From JADJQU01 sp035490315 (lineage in GTDB: Bacteria; Planctomycetota; UBA1135; GCA-002686595), in contig DATHET010000326.1 in NCBI GenBank assembly GCA_035490315.1, positions 1 to 31,496 of the forward strand: a DNA stretch of 31,496 bases. Reading direction: 5' to 3'. The position numbers and the translations under genes are program-made. A model generated the notes under the pieces. It did no database searches and was not told the DNA's origin. It saw only the letters and a program-made list of their open reading frames with translations. Shown here piece by piece: positions 23,591 through 31,496 of this stretch (positions within the stretch are counted from its first letter, which is position 1; the number at the start of each line of letters is the position of its first letter).

Positions 23591-24778
23591 ATGAAAATCC
23601 ACGAGTTCCAAGCCAAGACGCTGCTCCAGCGCTTTGGCGTGCCGGTCCCCGAGGGCCGCGACTGCAGCAGCGTCGACCAGGCCGTCCAAGCCTATGCCTC
23701 GCTCGGCGGCGGGGTCGCGGTGGTCAAGGCCCAGATCCACGCCGGCGGCCGCGGCAAGGGCGGCGGGGTCAAGGTCTGCAAGAGCGCCGAGGAAGTCCGC
23801 GAAGCCGCGACCCGCATCCTCGGCATGCAGCTGGTCACGCACCAGACCGGTCCCCAGGGGCAACTGGTTCGCCGCATCTGGGTCGAGAAGGGCAGCGCCA
23901 TCGCCAAGGAGTACTACCTCGGCATCGCGATCGACCGCGAGTCGCAGCTGCCGGTCATGATGGCGTCCTCGGAAGGCGGGATGGAGATCGAGGCGGTGGC
24001 CGCCGCGCATCCCGAGAAGATCCTCAAGGCTGCCTTCGAGCCGAAGAAGGGTCTGGCGAGCGCGGACGCCGAGCGGCTGGCGCGCGGCATGGGTATCGCG
24101 ACCGCGCTGATTCCGAAAGCGACCGCGTTCATGCAAGCCCTGGCGAAGGCCTTCGTCGAGCTCGACTGCTCGATCGCCGAGATCAATCCGCTGGTGACCA
24201 CGCAGGGCGGCGACGTGCTCGCCCTCGACGCGAAAATCAATTTCGACGACAACGCGCTCTTCCGCCACGAGGACGTGGCCGCGCTGCGCGACCTGTCGGA
24301 GGAGCAGCCGCTGGAGATCGAAGCTTCGGACGCGGGGCTCAACTACATCAAGCTCGACGGCACGATCGGTTGCATGGTCAACGGCGCGGGCCTCGCGATG
24401 TCGACCATGGACGTGATCAAGCTCTACGGCGGCGAGCCGGCGAACTTCCTCGACGTCGGCGGCGGCGCGACCAAGGAGCAGGTCACCGCGGCCTTCAAGA
24501 TCCTGCTCGCCGATCCGAAGACCCAGGCCGTGCTCATCAACATTTTCGGCGGGATCATGAAGTGCGACGTGATCGCCGCGGGCGTGGTCGCCGCGGCGCG
24601 CGAGGTCAAGCTCGACCGGCCGCTGGTCGTGCGACTCGAAGGCACCAACGTCGAGCTCGGGCGCAAGGTCCTCGCCGAGTCGGGCTTGCCGATCATCGGA
24701 GCGAAGGATCTCGACGACGCGGCCCAGAAAGCCGTCGCGGCCGTGAAGCAGCTGGCGCTCAGCGCAAAGAAGGGTTGA
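23591..24778 (+). CDS. sucC: Succinyl-CoA ligase, beta subunit
   Basis: 395 residues, the usual length. With SucD it interconverts succinyl-CoA and succinate with substrate-level formation of ATP or GTP in the TCA cycle. It opens with the family-typical MKIHEFQAKTLLQRFGVPVP. The ATP-grasp nucleotide loop AQIHAGGRGKGGGVK is at 48-62. Further landmarks are IAEINPLVTT, ALDAKINFDDNALFRH, GTIGCMVNGAGLAMSTMD, FLDVGGGATKEQV and NIFGGIMKCDVIA, the subunit-interface and phosphate-binding regions. The sequence does not settle ATP versus GTP preference. ATG 23591 is clear from the N-terminal match. sucD follows 4 bp after the stop. The divergent gene is the dCTP deaminase. Confidence 0.97.
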   Translation: MKIHEFQAKTLLQRFGVPVPEGRDCSSVDQAVQAYASLGGGVAVVKAQIHAGGRGKGGGVKVCKSAEEVREAATRILGMQLVTHQTGPQGQLVRRIWVEKGSAIAKEYYLGIAIDRESQLPVMMASSEGGMEIEAVAAAHPEKILKAAFEPKKGLASADAERLARGMGIATALIPKATAFMQALAKAFVELDCSIAEINPLVTTQGGDVLALDAKINFDDNALFRHEDVAALRDLSEEQPLEIEASDAGLNYIKLDGTIGCMVNGAGLAMSTMDVIKLYGGEPANFLDVGGGATKEQVTAAFKILLADPKTQAVLINIFGGIMKCDVIAAGVVAAAREVKLDRPLVVRLEGTNVELGRKVLAESGLPIIGAKDLDDAAQKAVAAVKQLALSAKKG

Positions 24779-24782
24779 CACG

Positions 24783-25691
24783 ATGAGCATCTACGTCGAC
24801 AAGCGCACGCGCCTGATCTGCCAGGGTTTCACCGGCAAGCACGGCACGTTCCATTCCGAGCAGGCGATCGCCTACGGCACGAACCTGGTCGGCGGCGTCA
24901 CGCCGAAGAAAGGCGGCACGACGCACCTCGATCGGCCGGTGTTCAACACGGTCAAGGAAGCCAAGGCCGCGACCCAGTGCAACGCGACGATGATCTACGT
25001 CCCGCCGCCTTTCGCGGCCGCGGCGATCCTCGAGGCCCTCGAAGCCGAGATCGAGATGATCGTGTGCATCACCGAAGGCATTCCGGTGCTCGACATGGTC
25101 AACGTGCGCCTGGCGATGCGCGGCTCGCGCTCGCGGTTGATCGGGCCCAATTGTCCCGGCGTGATCACGCCCGGCGAATGCAAGATCGGGATCATGCCGG
25201 GCTACATCCACAAGCCCGGCCGCGTCGGCGTGGTGTCGCGCTCGGGCACGCTGACGTATGAAGCGGTCTGGCAGCTCACCTCGCGCGGCATCGGTCAATC
25301 GACCTGCATCGGCATCGGCGGCGATCCGATCAACGGCACGAGCTTCATCGACGTGATCTCGGCCTTCAACAAGGATCCGAACACCGATGCGATGATCATG
25401 ATCGGCGAGATCGGCGGCACGGCCGAGGAGCAGGCCGCCGACTACATCCAGTCGAACGTCAAGAAACCGGTGGTCGCTTTCATCGCCGGAGCGTCGGCGC
25501 CGGAAGGTCGCCGCATGGGACACGCGGGAGCGATCATCTCCGGCGGCAAGGGCACGGCGAAGGACAAGTTCGCGGCCCTGGAGAAAGCTGGAGCCTGGGT
25601 TTCGCCGAGCCCGGCGCGCCTGGGAGAGATGATGGAGCGTCGACTGCGCGAGACCGGCTTGCTGAAACCTGAAGCCGCGACCTCGAAGTGA
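24783..25691 (+). CDS. sucD: Succinyl-CoA ligase, alpha subunit
   Basis: 302 residues. It carries the CoA-binding site and the phosphohistidine of the ligase. The CoA-binding GFTGKHGTFHSEQAIAYGT begins at residue 15, IGPNCPGVITPGECKIGIMP is at 120-139, and SRSGTLTYEAVWQLTS plus GIGGDPINGT are intact. The active-site histidine is H247 in GRRMGHAGAIISGG. The start at ATG 24783 is backed by AAGGG at 24770-24774. The C-terminus ends LKPEAATSK, and its TGA overlaps the GTG of the next gene by 4 bp (GTGA), so sucC, sucD and the MnmC-like gene form one transcription unit. Confidence 0.97.
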   Translation: MSIYVDKRTRLICQGFTGKHGTFHSEQAIAYGTNLVGGVTPKKGGTTHLDRPVFNTVKEAKAATQCNATMIYVPPPFAAAAILEALEAEIEMIVCITEGIPVLDMVNVRLAMRGSRSRLIGPNCPGVITPGECKIGIMPGYIHKPGRVGVVSRSGTLTYEAVWQLTSRGIGQSTCIGIGGDPINGTSFIDVISAFNKDPNTDAMIMIGEIGGTAEEQAADYIQSNVKKPVVAFIAGASAPEGRRMGHAGAIISGGKGTAKDKFAALEKAGAWVSPSPARLGEMMERRLRETGLLKPEAATSK

Positions 25692-26479
25692 GCCCAAGCG
25701 CGTCAGCCTGGCGCGCGCAGCGCACCGAGGACGGCTCGTGGACGCTCTTGCATCCGGTGCACGGCGAGAGTTGCCACAGCCTCGCGGGAGCCTGGACGCA
25801 AGCGCGCGAGCGCTACGCGAGCCTGATCGCCGATCTTCCGCCCGAGATCACCGCGAGGGGAGTCGTGCGCCTGCTCGACATCGGCACCGGCATGGGTTTC
25901 AACCTCGCCGCGGCGATCGAGGCCTGCGAGGCGCGAGGCCTGAGCCTCGATGCCCTGAGTCTCGAGCTGGACCCAGAAGTTCTGCGCGCCACGCTCGAGC
26001 TCGGCGCGCCGCTGCAATCGCAAGCCCACACGCGCGTGCTCGAGCTGATCGGGCAGGAGCTCGCCTTCCAGGACTGCGGGTGCGCTCAGGAATCCCGCCT
26101 CGTCCCCGGCGGCGGCGCGCACCGCGTGCAGCTGATCCTCGGCGACGCGCGCGAGAAGCTCCCCGCGCAGCCGGAAAATCGGCAATTCGACGCCGTCTTC
26201 CTCGATCCCTTCTCGCCGCGCGTCGACCCGCCCTTGTGGCAGGAGGATTTTCTCCGCGAAGTCGCTCGTCGCATGGCGAGCGGAGCCCGACTCGCGAGCT
26301 ACACCAGCTCGCTGCGTGTCCGCGTCGCTCTCGCGCGAGCAGGACTCGATCTGGGCACCGGCCCGCGGGTGGGGCGCAAGGCCTCGGGAACTCTGGCCGC
26401 TCGCGGTGGGGGTTTACCGCCTCTGGACCCGCGTACGCAACGCAAACTCGATCGCGCACTGGCCTCGAGATCCACGTAG
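25688..26479 (+). CDS. MnmC/MnmD-type tRNA methyltransferase (Methyltransf_30)
   Basis: 263 residues. Resembles the N-terminal methyltransferase half of bifunctional MnmC, or stand-alone MnmD, which methylates the aminomethyl group at C5 of the tRNA wobble uridine to give mnm5(s2)U34. The opening with STLLHPVHGE-like sequence (SWTLLHPVHGESCHSLAGAW) fits the substrate-side motif. The SAM motif is LLDIGTGMGFNL (62-72). QLILGDAREKL and FDAVFLDPFSPRVDPPLW (168-184) hold the family DPFSP motif. No FAD-dependent oxidoreductase half is present, so the enzyme is monofunctional. The C-terminal region has the usual GVGRKASG-type tail. GTG 25688 overlaps the sucD stop, favouring translational coupling. 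Some relatives act on other substrates, so the exact modification is inferred from family and from mnmA being in the same window. Confidence 0.82.
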   Translation: MSPSASAWRAQRTEDGSWTLLHPVHGESCHSLAGAWTQARERYASLIADLPPEITARGVVRLLDIGTGMGFNLAAAIEACEARGLSLDALSLELDPEVLRATLELGAPLQSQAHTRVLELIGQELAFQDCGCAQESRLVPGGGAHRVQLILGDAREKLPAQPENRQFDAVFLDPFSPRVDPPLWQEDFLREVARRMASGARLASYTSSLRVRVALARAGLDLGTGPRVGRKASGTLAARGGGLPPLDPRTQRKLDRALASRST

Positions 26480-26524
26480 ACCTCGAAAAATGAGGCCCCG
26501 CGAGCCTTCGAGGGCTCCAGGACC

Positions 26525-26530
26525 TACAAT
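26525..26530 (+). promoter_or_regulatory. -10-like TACAAT upstream of tatA
   Basis: TACAAT matches 5 of 6 bases of the sigma70 -10 consensus and lies in the 112-bp gap after the MnmC-like gene, 61 nt before the tatA ATG. No good -35 is visible. Two short inverted repeats (near 26481-26495 and 26502-26517) sit just upstream and may end the previous transcript. Confidence 0.35.
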
Positions 26531-26591
26531 CAGCCACAACTATCCGCGGGCCAGCGGGTTCCAAACTGCGCCCGTCCAAGGATCACCCAGC

Positions 26592-26765
26592 ATGTTCACA
26601 TTCGCAGCTCTCGGCACGACCGAATACATCGTCATCCTGCTGATCGTGGTCTTGCTCTTCGGCGGCAGCAAATTGCCCGCGTTGGCGCGCTCGCTCGGGT
26701 CGAGCGTGACCGAGTTCAAGAAGGGCATGAAACCCGCCGACGACGAGAAGACCAAGCAGCCGTGA
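26592..26765 (+). CDS. tatA: Twin-arginine translocase subunit TatA/TatE family
   Basis: 57 residues. A single N-terminal membrane helix (TTEYIVILLIVVLLFGGSKL) is followed by the amphipathic helix KLPALARSLGSSVTEFKKGM and a short charged tail, the diagnostic TatA layout with the conserved FG-x-x-KLP hinge. TatA forms the pore-like assembly that moves folded proteins with twin-arginine signals across the membrane. No tatB or tatC is in the window. ATG 26592 is supported by AAGGA at 26578-26582. Its TGA overlaps the GTG of mobA by 4 bp. Molybdenum-cofactor enzymes are classic Tat cargo, so the mobA coupling makes functional sense. A longer frame upstream is a shadow of the preceding gene. Confidence 0.95.
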   Translation: MFTFAALGTTEYIVILLIVVLLFGGSKLPALARSLGSSVTEFKKGMKPADDEKTKQP

Positions 26766-27499
26766 GCGTCACGTCCGCGCCGGCAGAGCCGCAACAGCGC
26801 GGCCTGGGGCCTGGGCGCAGCGTGCCCGTGCCGGCGCCGCCCTGCCTGTCCGATTCGCAGTCTTCCGACATGGGATCCGCCACGACCGACGAGCTTTCGC
26901 GCTGGGCCGCCACCACCACCGGCGTGGTTTTCTGCGGGGGCAAGAGCTCGCGCATGGGGGTCGACAAGGCCCTGCTCACCGACGAGCAGGGGCACACGAT
27001 GCTGGAGCGAGCCCGCCGCGCCCTCGCGCCCCTTTCGCGTGAGGTCTGGCTCGCCTGCGGGCCGAGCGCGCGCTACGCCGACCTCGGCCTGCCCCTGGTG
27101 CTCGATCAGCGCCCGGACGGCGGCCCACTCGCCGGCCTGGAAACCGTCCTCGACCGCGCGACCACGGCCTGGGTGGCGGTGCTGGCCTGCGACATGCCGC
27201 GCGTGTCGAGCGACAGCCTCCGCCGCTTGCTTCACAAGGCCGAGGCGGAGAGCCTCGACGCCTGCTGGATGGAGACGACCTCCGGAACCGAGCCCCTGTG
27301 CGCCGTCTACGCGCGCACCTGTCTCGTCCCCGTGCGCGCCGCCCTCGACGCGGGCCGCCGGCGCATGATTGCCTTCCACGCGTATCCTGTCGGCGGCCGA
27401 GCGCTGCGGCTGGCAGGTCTCGATGTCTCGGAGCCTCACCTGGCGCAGAATCTGAACACGCCCGCCGACTGGGACGAGTTCCGAAAAGGCACGCGATGA
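26762..27499 (+). CDS. mobA: Molybdenum cofactor guanylyltransferase MobA
   Basis: 245 residues from GTG 26762. Adds GMP from GTP to molybdopterin-bound molybdenum to make the guanine dinucleotide cofactor used by DMSO-reductase-family enzymes. The nucleotide-binding signature FCGGKSSRMGVDKALL is at 57-72, PDGGPLAGLETVL follows near 118-130, and the metal-binding CDMPR is at 143-147. The C-terminal NLNTPADWDE is a strong MobA hallmark. The first ~50 residues (Pro/Ser/Thr-rich) have no counterpart in typical MobA, so ATG at 26870 (residue 37) is an alternative start; the GTGA overlap with tatA favours the longer form. Its TGA overlaps the ATG of the polyprenyl synthase gene (ATGA). Confidence 0.92.
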   Translation: MSVTSAPAEPQQRGLGPGRSVPVPAPPCLSDSQSSDMGSATTDELSRWAATTTGVVFCGGKSSRMGVDKALLTDEQGHTMLERARRALAPLSREVWLACGPSARYADLGLPLVLDQRPDGGPLAGLETVLDRATTAWVAVLACDMPRVSSDSLRRLLHKAEAESLDACWMETTSGTEPLCAVYARTCLVPVRAALDAGRRRMIAFHAYPVGGRALRLAGLDVSEPHLAQNLNTPADWDEFRKGTR

Positions 27500-28479
27500 A
27501 CCCGAACACTTCCCTCGCCGCGATGTTGAAGCCGGTGCAGCCTGGCCTGGCGCGCATGCGCGAGGTGCTCGCGGCTCAAGTCGGCGACGGCTCGCCCGCG
27601 GTGCGCGACATGACCGACCACGTCAGCCGCTTCCAGGGCAAGCAGCTGCGCGGCTCGATGGTGCTGCTCGTCGGCGAAGCCACGGGCAACTCGACCGACG
27701 AGCACGCGACCATCGCGGCGATCGTCGAGATGATCCACCTCGCGACGCTGGTGCACGACGACATCCTCGACGGGGCGAAAGTGCGCCGCAAGGTCGCCTG
27801 CGTCAACGAGCGCTGGGACAACCAGGTCGCGGTGCTGCTCGGAGATTTCCTCTACGCGCGCGCCTTCGCCCTCTCGACGGAATTGTCATCGCGCCTGTGC
27901 TCGCGCCTCCTGTCGGAGACCACGCGTCGCATCTGCGTCGGCGAGATCGAGCAGGCGACGCGGCGCTACGATTTCGAGCTGGCTCAGGAGCGCTACGAGG
28001 CGATCGCCGGAGCCAAGACGGCCACGCTGTACGCGGCGGCCTGCGAGCTGGGCGCGCGCTATCCGGCCGGGAACGAGGAGCTGGGAGCCGCGATGCGGGC
28101 TTTCGGCTGGGAATTGGGACTTTCTTTCCAGATCGTCGACGATTGCCTGGACCTGACCGCCGATGAAGCCGAGCTCGGCAAAAGCGCCGGGACCGATGTG
28201 GCCGATGGGAAGGTCACGCTGCCCGTGCTCTACACCTACCGCCATGCCGACGAGAGTCTGCGCGCCAAGATCCGCGACGTGTACACGCGTCCGGGCCTCG
28301 AGCAGCGCGCCCTGCGCTTGCGCGAGGAGTGCGACTTGAAGGCGGGTCTGGACTATTCCTACGCGCGCGCCGAGGCGCTGATCGATTCCGCGCGCGCGCG
28401 CTTGTCGCGACTTCCCGAAGGGCCTTCGCGCGCCTCGTTGGAGTCCTTGACCGGTTTCGTGCTCGCTCGACGCTCCTAG
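27496..28479 (+). CDS. Long-chain polyprenyl diphosphate synthase
   Basis: 327 residues. Condenses isopentenyl diphosphate onto an allylic primer to make a C30-C50 chain, most likely for a quinone side chain. The first aspartate-rich motif is HDDILDGAKVRRK (DDILD 88-92) and the second is FQIVDDCLDLT (DDCLD 215-219), followed by the family K-x-T-LP segment DVADGKVTLPVLY. The usual GGKRLRP motif reads QGKQLRGSMVLL (48-58), keeping the Lys and one Arg but with a Gln and a Gly at two normally conserved sites. Chain length cannot be read confidently. ATG 27496 overlaps the mobA stop and has AAAAGG 6 nt upstream. resB starts 11 bp after the stop. In this neighbourhood (Tat, Moco, cytochrome c) a menaquinone or ubiquinone role is likely. 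Confidence 0.9.
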   Translation: MNPNTSLAAMLKPVQPGLARMREVLAAQVGDGSPAVRDMTDHVSRFQGKQLRGSMVLLVGEATGNSTDEHATIAAIVEMIHLATLVHDDILDGAKVRRKVACVNERWDNQVAVLLGDFLYARAFALSTELSSRLCSRLLSETTRRICVGEIEQATRRYDFELAQERYEAIAGAKTATLYAAACELGARYPAGNEELGAAMRAFGWELGLSFQIVDDCLDLTADEAELGKSAGTDVADGKVTLPVLYTYRHADESLRAKIRDVYTRPGLEQRALRLREECDLKAGLDYSYARAEALIDSARARLSRLPEGPSRASLESLTGFVLARRS

Positions 28480-28490
28480 AGGGGATTTCC

Positions 28491-30968
28491 TTGACCGAGA
28501 AAGAATCCAAGCCGCCGTTCAAGTGGGGCTTCGCCAGCGCGGGCGGCGTGATCCTGTTGATGCTCGTCGTCGGGCAGGTCGCGGGCAATCTGCTCTCGCG
28601 CTGGCCGCCGACGCGCGGTCTGTTGCGATCGATGGGCGCCTTCTCGGGCCAGGGCCGCTTCGAGGGCGGCGTCATGGACGCGATGCGCATGAAGGACTGG
28701 CTCTTCGCCGCCTTCATCCTGGCCGCGATCGCGGTCGCGTGGATCAACCGCCGCGCGATCCTGCGTTTCTTCCGCACCATGCAGACCGGTGTGATGCTGA
28801 TCGTGCTGACCACGATCGCGATCCTAGTCGGCGTGCTCGTACCGCAGATCGAGGGCTTCGAGGATCCCGAGCAGCATGTCAGCGCGACCAATCGCGCCGA
28901 GGAGCTCAACAAGTTCGAGTGGGCCGAGGGCTACTTCTTCTACCACCTGACGCATCTGTACGGCATGGGCATGCCGAAGGCCGAATTGCCACCCGGAGCC
29001 GCGGATGGCCTGGTGCGCTTCGGCCGCGTCTACGGCGAAGAGGAAGAGAAGAACCGCAAGGTCCAGATGATGGCCGCCGTCTCCGGCATGGCCAAGACGC
29101 AGGAGATCGAGGACTTCATCAAGAGCCATCGCTCTGGATTGGCCACGGCCTTCAAGGTCTGCACCGCGCTCGATCTCAACCGCACGTACAAGTCGTCCTG
29201 GTTCGCGACCTTGATCTGGATGCTAGGGATCGGCGTGTTGATCAACACGTTCCGATATCCGCTGCGCGTCCTGTTCACGTTCGAGAAGGCAGGATTCTTC
29301 GTGACCCACGTGGGCATGCTGACCCTGCTCAGCGGCGGCATGGTCTCGAACCTGTTCACCGACCGCGGGATCCTCGAGCTGCGACTCGGCGAGCCGCCGG
29401 AGGACACGTATTACCGCCATTATCGCTTCGACAAGCGCGCGCGCATGCCCTTCGCGGTCAAGCTCGATCGCTTCGCCCGCAAGGAGTGGAAGGCGATCGA
29501 CGTGCAGTTCTTCGACGCGAATCTCAAGTCGAAACCACCGCGCTATACGGTTTGGAACGGCCGGACGATCCCGCTGGACTGGCAGCCTGATGCGGAGGGG
29601 GAATACCATCCGCAGATCGAGCTGCGCGTGCGCGATGTCCACGACCACGCGCGAGTCAACGAGCCGCTGGTCCACGAGGGCAAGGCCGACGACGGGGGAC
29701 CGACCCTTCCGATCGCGCAGTTCGACGCGCCCTTGCCGCGGCGCAACGCGGGGCATGGAGAGCATCCGACTACCGCCGAGACCCCGGCCGGACGCCACAC
29801 GCTGTTCGCGCCCTCCGGCCAGCTGTGGATCGATCCGGACGCCAAGTTCCGCCTGGGCGTTGCCCATGGAATCGACCCGAAGGGCGCTTTCCCGGCCGAG
29901 GGCGACGACGCATTCGGGACCTTGTGGATCGACGTGCTGACCGAGGTACCCGCGCCGGCCCAGCCTTTCCGAATCCACATCGGCGATGAGCTGAAGCTCG
30001 GGGGCGGCTTCGAGTTGGTCGTGCGCAACGCCACGCGCAACTTCGTACCGGGGCGCGACACGGACAAGGTCTCGGGAGACAAACGACCGCTCGCTGAGCA
30101 GCCCGATGGTTTCCGAGCGGTGTGGATCGAGTTGATTCCGCCGGGCGGCAAGGAGCACGAACTCCGGCTGGTCAGCCAGGATCTCGACCCGGTCGAGTAC
30201 GGTCTCCAAGAGAAATACAAGTACGGCAAGGAACTCGTCGTGCGCCTTCAGTGGGATCCGTGGAGCGAGGAAGGCCCCCCGCGCTACATCTTCAGCTGGG
30301 ACGCCGCGGGCAACGCCAAGCTCACGCCGCAAGCAGGGCCCGAAGTTCCGGTGACGATCGGTCAGACACTGGACCTTCCCGGGAACGCAGGGCTGGTCCT
30401 GCAAAATCTGTTCGAGCGCGCGCGCTTCGAGAAGTCGATCGACTTCCTGCCTTCCAAGGTCGAAGCCGACGGATTCGATCCGGCCTTCTACGAGAGCGAC
30501 GCGCGCGGAATCGTGCTCGACGTGGTGCACTTCCCGCACACGGACAAGGAGCAGCTCGAGACGGTGCGCATGGCGACCTCCGAGGACGGCCAGGCGGATT
30601 TCTGGCAATCGGGCGACGATCGTTTCGCGATCCGCTTCGTCGAGAACGTCGAGGGCTTCCCCTTCGACTGGCGCTCCGTGCTCTCGATCGTCGAGAAGGA
30701 CGCCAATGGCAATCCCTACGTGGTCGACTGCGGCACGCTCAAGGAGCGCGAGATCCGCGTCAACGACTACTTCAAGTACAAGGGTTATCGCTTTTTCCAG
30801 ACCAACGCCAACCCCAAGGATCCGACCTATTCGGGCATCGGGGTGGTCTACGACCCGGGGATCGAGATCGTCCTGCTCGGGATGTATACGATCATCGCGG
30901 GAACCATCCTGGCTTTCACGGTCCGGCCGATCGTCCGCGCGCAAAGACGCGCCAAGGTGAGCTCATGA
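28491..30968 (+). CDS. resB: Cytochrome c biogenesis protein ResB (System II, CcsB)
   Basis: 825 residues from TTG 28491, which has AGAGGGG 6 nt upstream. With ResC/CcsA, ResB exports heme and helps attach it to apocytochrome c outside the membrane. Hydrophobic helices lie near 17-33, 70-84, 99-117, 237-252 and 266-285, and a last one near 785-812. Family landmarks include RFFRTMQTGVMLIVLTTIAI, SSWFATLIWMLGIGVLINTF, and the conserved histidine in FFVTHVGMLTLLSGGM (H273). The ~500-residue segment between the fifth helix and the last is a large extracytoplasmic beta-rich domain, as in other long ResB proteins, ending near YFKYKGYRFFQTNANPKDPT. It is longer than the ~540-residue Bacillus form. 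The stop overlaps the ATG of the next gene (ATGA). Confidence 0.93.
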   Translation: MTEKESKPPFKWGFASAGGVILLMLVVGQVAGNLLSRWPPTRGLLRSMGAFSGQGRFEGGVMDAMRMKDWLFAAFILAAIAVAWINRRAILRFFRTMQTGVMLIVLTTIAILVGVLVPQIEGFEDPEQHVSATNRAEELNKFEWAEGYFFYHLTHLYGMGMPKAELPPGAADGLVRFGRVYGEEEEKNRKVQMMAAVSGMAKTQEIEDFIKSHRSGLATAFKVCTALDLNRTYKSSWFATLIWMLGIGVLINTFRYPLRVLFTFEKAGFFVTHVGMLTLLSGGMVSNLFTDRGILELRLGEPPEDTYYRHYRFDKRARMPFAVKLDRFARKEWKAIDVQFFDANLKSKPPRYTVWNGRTIPLDWQPDAEGEYHPQIELRVRDVHDHARVNEPLVHEGKADDGGPTLPIAQFDAPLPRRNAGHGEHPTTAETPAGRHTLFAPSGQLWIDPDAKFRLGVAHGIDPKGAFPAEGDDAFGTLWIDVLTEVPAPAQPFRIHIGDELKLGGGFELVVRNATRNFVPGRDTDKVSGDKRPLAEQPDGFRAVWIELIPPGGKEHELRLVSQDLDPVEYGLQEKYKYGKELVVRLQWDPWSEEGPPRYIFSWDAAGNAKLTPQAGPEVPVTIGQTLDLPGNAGLVLQNLFERARFEKSIDFLPSKVEADGFDPAFYESDARGIVLDVVHFPHTDKEQLETVRMATSEDGQADFWQSGDDRFAIRFVENVEGFPFDWRSVLSIVEKDANGNPYVVDCGTLKEREIRVNDYFKYKGYRFFQTNANPKDPTYSGIGVVYDPGIEIVLLGMYTIIAGTILAFTVRPIVRAQRRAKVSS

Positions 30969-31496
30969 ATCCGATGCTCTGGAACTCGTTCGACTGGCTG
31001 GCGGTCGCCGATGGACTGTGCCTGGCGGGCGCCTTGATGTGCCTGATCTCGGTGGTCGCCCACTGGCGCGCGAGCGTCAAGAGCCTGGAGAGCCACGCCT
31101 GGTCGAAGCTCTCGACGGCTTTCCTGGCGCTGACCTGCGTCGCGATGGCCTTCTCGGTCGGGATGCGCTGGGTCGAGGTCAACCACTTCCCGAGCCAGAA
31201 CATGAACGAGGTCCTGGTGATGTTCACCACCGCCCTCGTGCTGTCGATGCTCGTGCTGCACTTCGCGCTGGGGCTGCACCGCCGCGGCGCGGGCTGGGCG
31301 ATCCTCGACGACGCCGTGATGTTGTTCGTGTTCGCGGGGACCTTCTTCGCTCACGAGTACATCCGCACGCTGAACACGGCGCAGCGCGACCTGCCGCCGG
31401 CCTTGCAGTCGTACTGGTTCCCGCCGCACCTGTCCTGCCTGATCTTCAGCTACGCCACGCTCGGCATCGCGGGCTTGATCACGATCGTCTACTTCG
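30965..31496 (+). CDS. ccsA: Cytochrome c assembly protein CcsA/ResC, C-terminus cut by the window edge
   Basis: 177 codons of an open frame that runs off the window end. CcsA/ResC works with ResB in heme export and ligation for c-type cytochromes. Hydrophobic helices are visible at about 12-30, 46-64, 82-99 and 108-124, with another beginning near 155. The segment RWVEVNHFPSQNMNEVL and the later LPPALQSYWFPPHLSCLIFS match the first part of the CcmC/CcsA family, in which the Pro-Ala-Leu-Gln-Ser stretch precedes the first heme-ligand histidine. The WWD heme motif and the second half of the protein lie beyond the window. ATG 30965 overlaps the resB stop and follows AAGGTGAG (30954-30961), confirming the start and tight coupling. 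Confidence 0.93.
   Translation, partial: MNPMLWNSFDWLAVADGLCLAGALMCLISVVAHWRASVKSLESHAWSKLSTAFLALTCVAMAFSVGMRWVEVNHFPSQNMNEVLVMFTTALVLSMLVLHFALGLHRRGAGWAILDDAVMLFVFAGTFFAHEYIRTLNTAQRDLPPALQSYWFPPHLSCLIFSYATLGIAGLITIVYF

Noticed and set aside
21973..24786. Very long overlapping frames on the opposite strand, such as 937 codons here and others of 597 and 732 codons at 6719-8512 and 7959-10157.
   Set aside because: They lie antisense or out of frame to genes with clear family motifs (dcd, sucC, mnmA, VWA protein). In GC-rich DNA stop codons are rare in shadow frames, and these products are Arg/Ala-rich with no recognisable domain.
1..31496. tRNA or rRNA genes, CRISPR arrays, insertion sequences, attachment sites and replication origin.
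   Set aside because: No tRNA T-loop motif in cloverleaf context, no regularly spaced repeats, no transposase or integrase motifs and no DnaA-box cluster were noticed. A computed search (tRNAscan-SE, repeat finder) would be needed to exclude weak cases.

Overview
The window is GC-rich, densely coded bacterial chromosome with short gaps, many 4-bp stop/start overlaps (ATGA, GTGA) and a mix of ATG, GTG and TTG starts. No tRNA, rRNA, CRISPR array, insertion sequence or prophage was seen. A member of the Planctomycetota or a similar large-genome lineage fits best. The hints are an ECF sigma factor with a huge membrane-anchored C-terminal extension, proteins built from carboxypeptidase-regulatory-like beta-sandwiches, zinc-ribbon and HEAT-repeat proteins, System II cytochrome c biogenesis and an isolated bL34-like gene. 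This placement is inference; no marker gene settles it.

Layout. 1-6.8 kb, minus strand: a truncated Lys-rich coiled-coil protein, a class I methyltransferase, a membrane-anchored beta-sandwich protein, a polyprenyl-phosphate sugar transferase of the XrtA/PEP-CTERM-associated type, then yajC with a YraN-family endonuclease-fold gene behind it. 6.9-11.3 kb, plus strand: mnmA, a large two-VWA-domain membrane protein and a HEAT-like lipoprotein whose leader has two perfect hairpins. 11.3-15.3 kb: a small TPR protein (minus), then a zinc-ribbon/His-rich/TM/coiled-coil/HEAT protein and a TonB-dependent receptor (plus). 15.3-18.3 kb, minus: the most unusual gene, an ECF sigma factor continuous with a transmembrane helix and about 760 residues of repeated extracytoplasmic beta-sandwich domains.

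18.3-31.5 kb is mainly central and respiratory metabolism. mdh and fumC form a tight pair and are followed by a 41-codon bL34-like gene. A TPR protein and a double-domain dCTP deaminase lie on the minus strand. sucC-sucD then run into an MnmC-type methyltransferase, and tatA, mobA, a long-chain polyprenyl diphosphate synthase, resB and a truncated ccsA/resC follow on the same strand. The TCA enzymes (malate dehydrogenase, fumarase, succinyl-CoA ligase) sit beside genes serving Tat export, molybdenum cofactor, isoprenoid (probably quinone side chain) and cytochrome c maturation, so the right half reads as a respiratory-chain supply region. MnmA and the MnmC-type enzyme both act on the wobble uridine of tRNA but lie about 18 kb apart.

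All calls come from reading the sequence; no database search was run. Promoter and terminator calls are pattern-based and carry low confidence.
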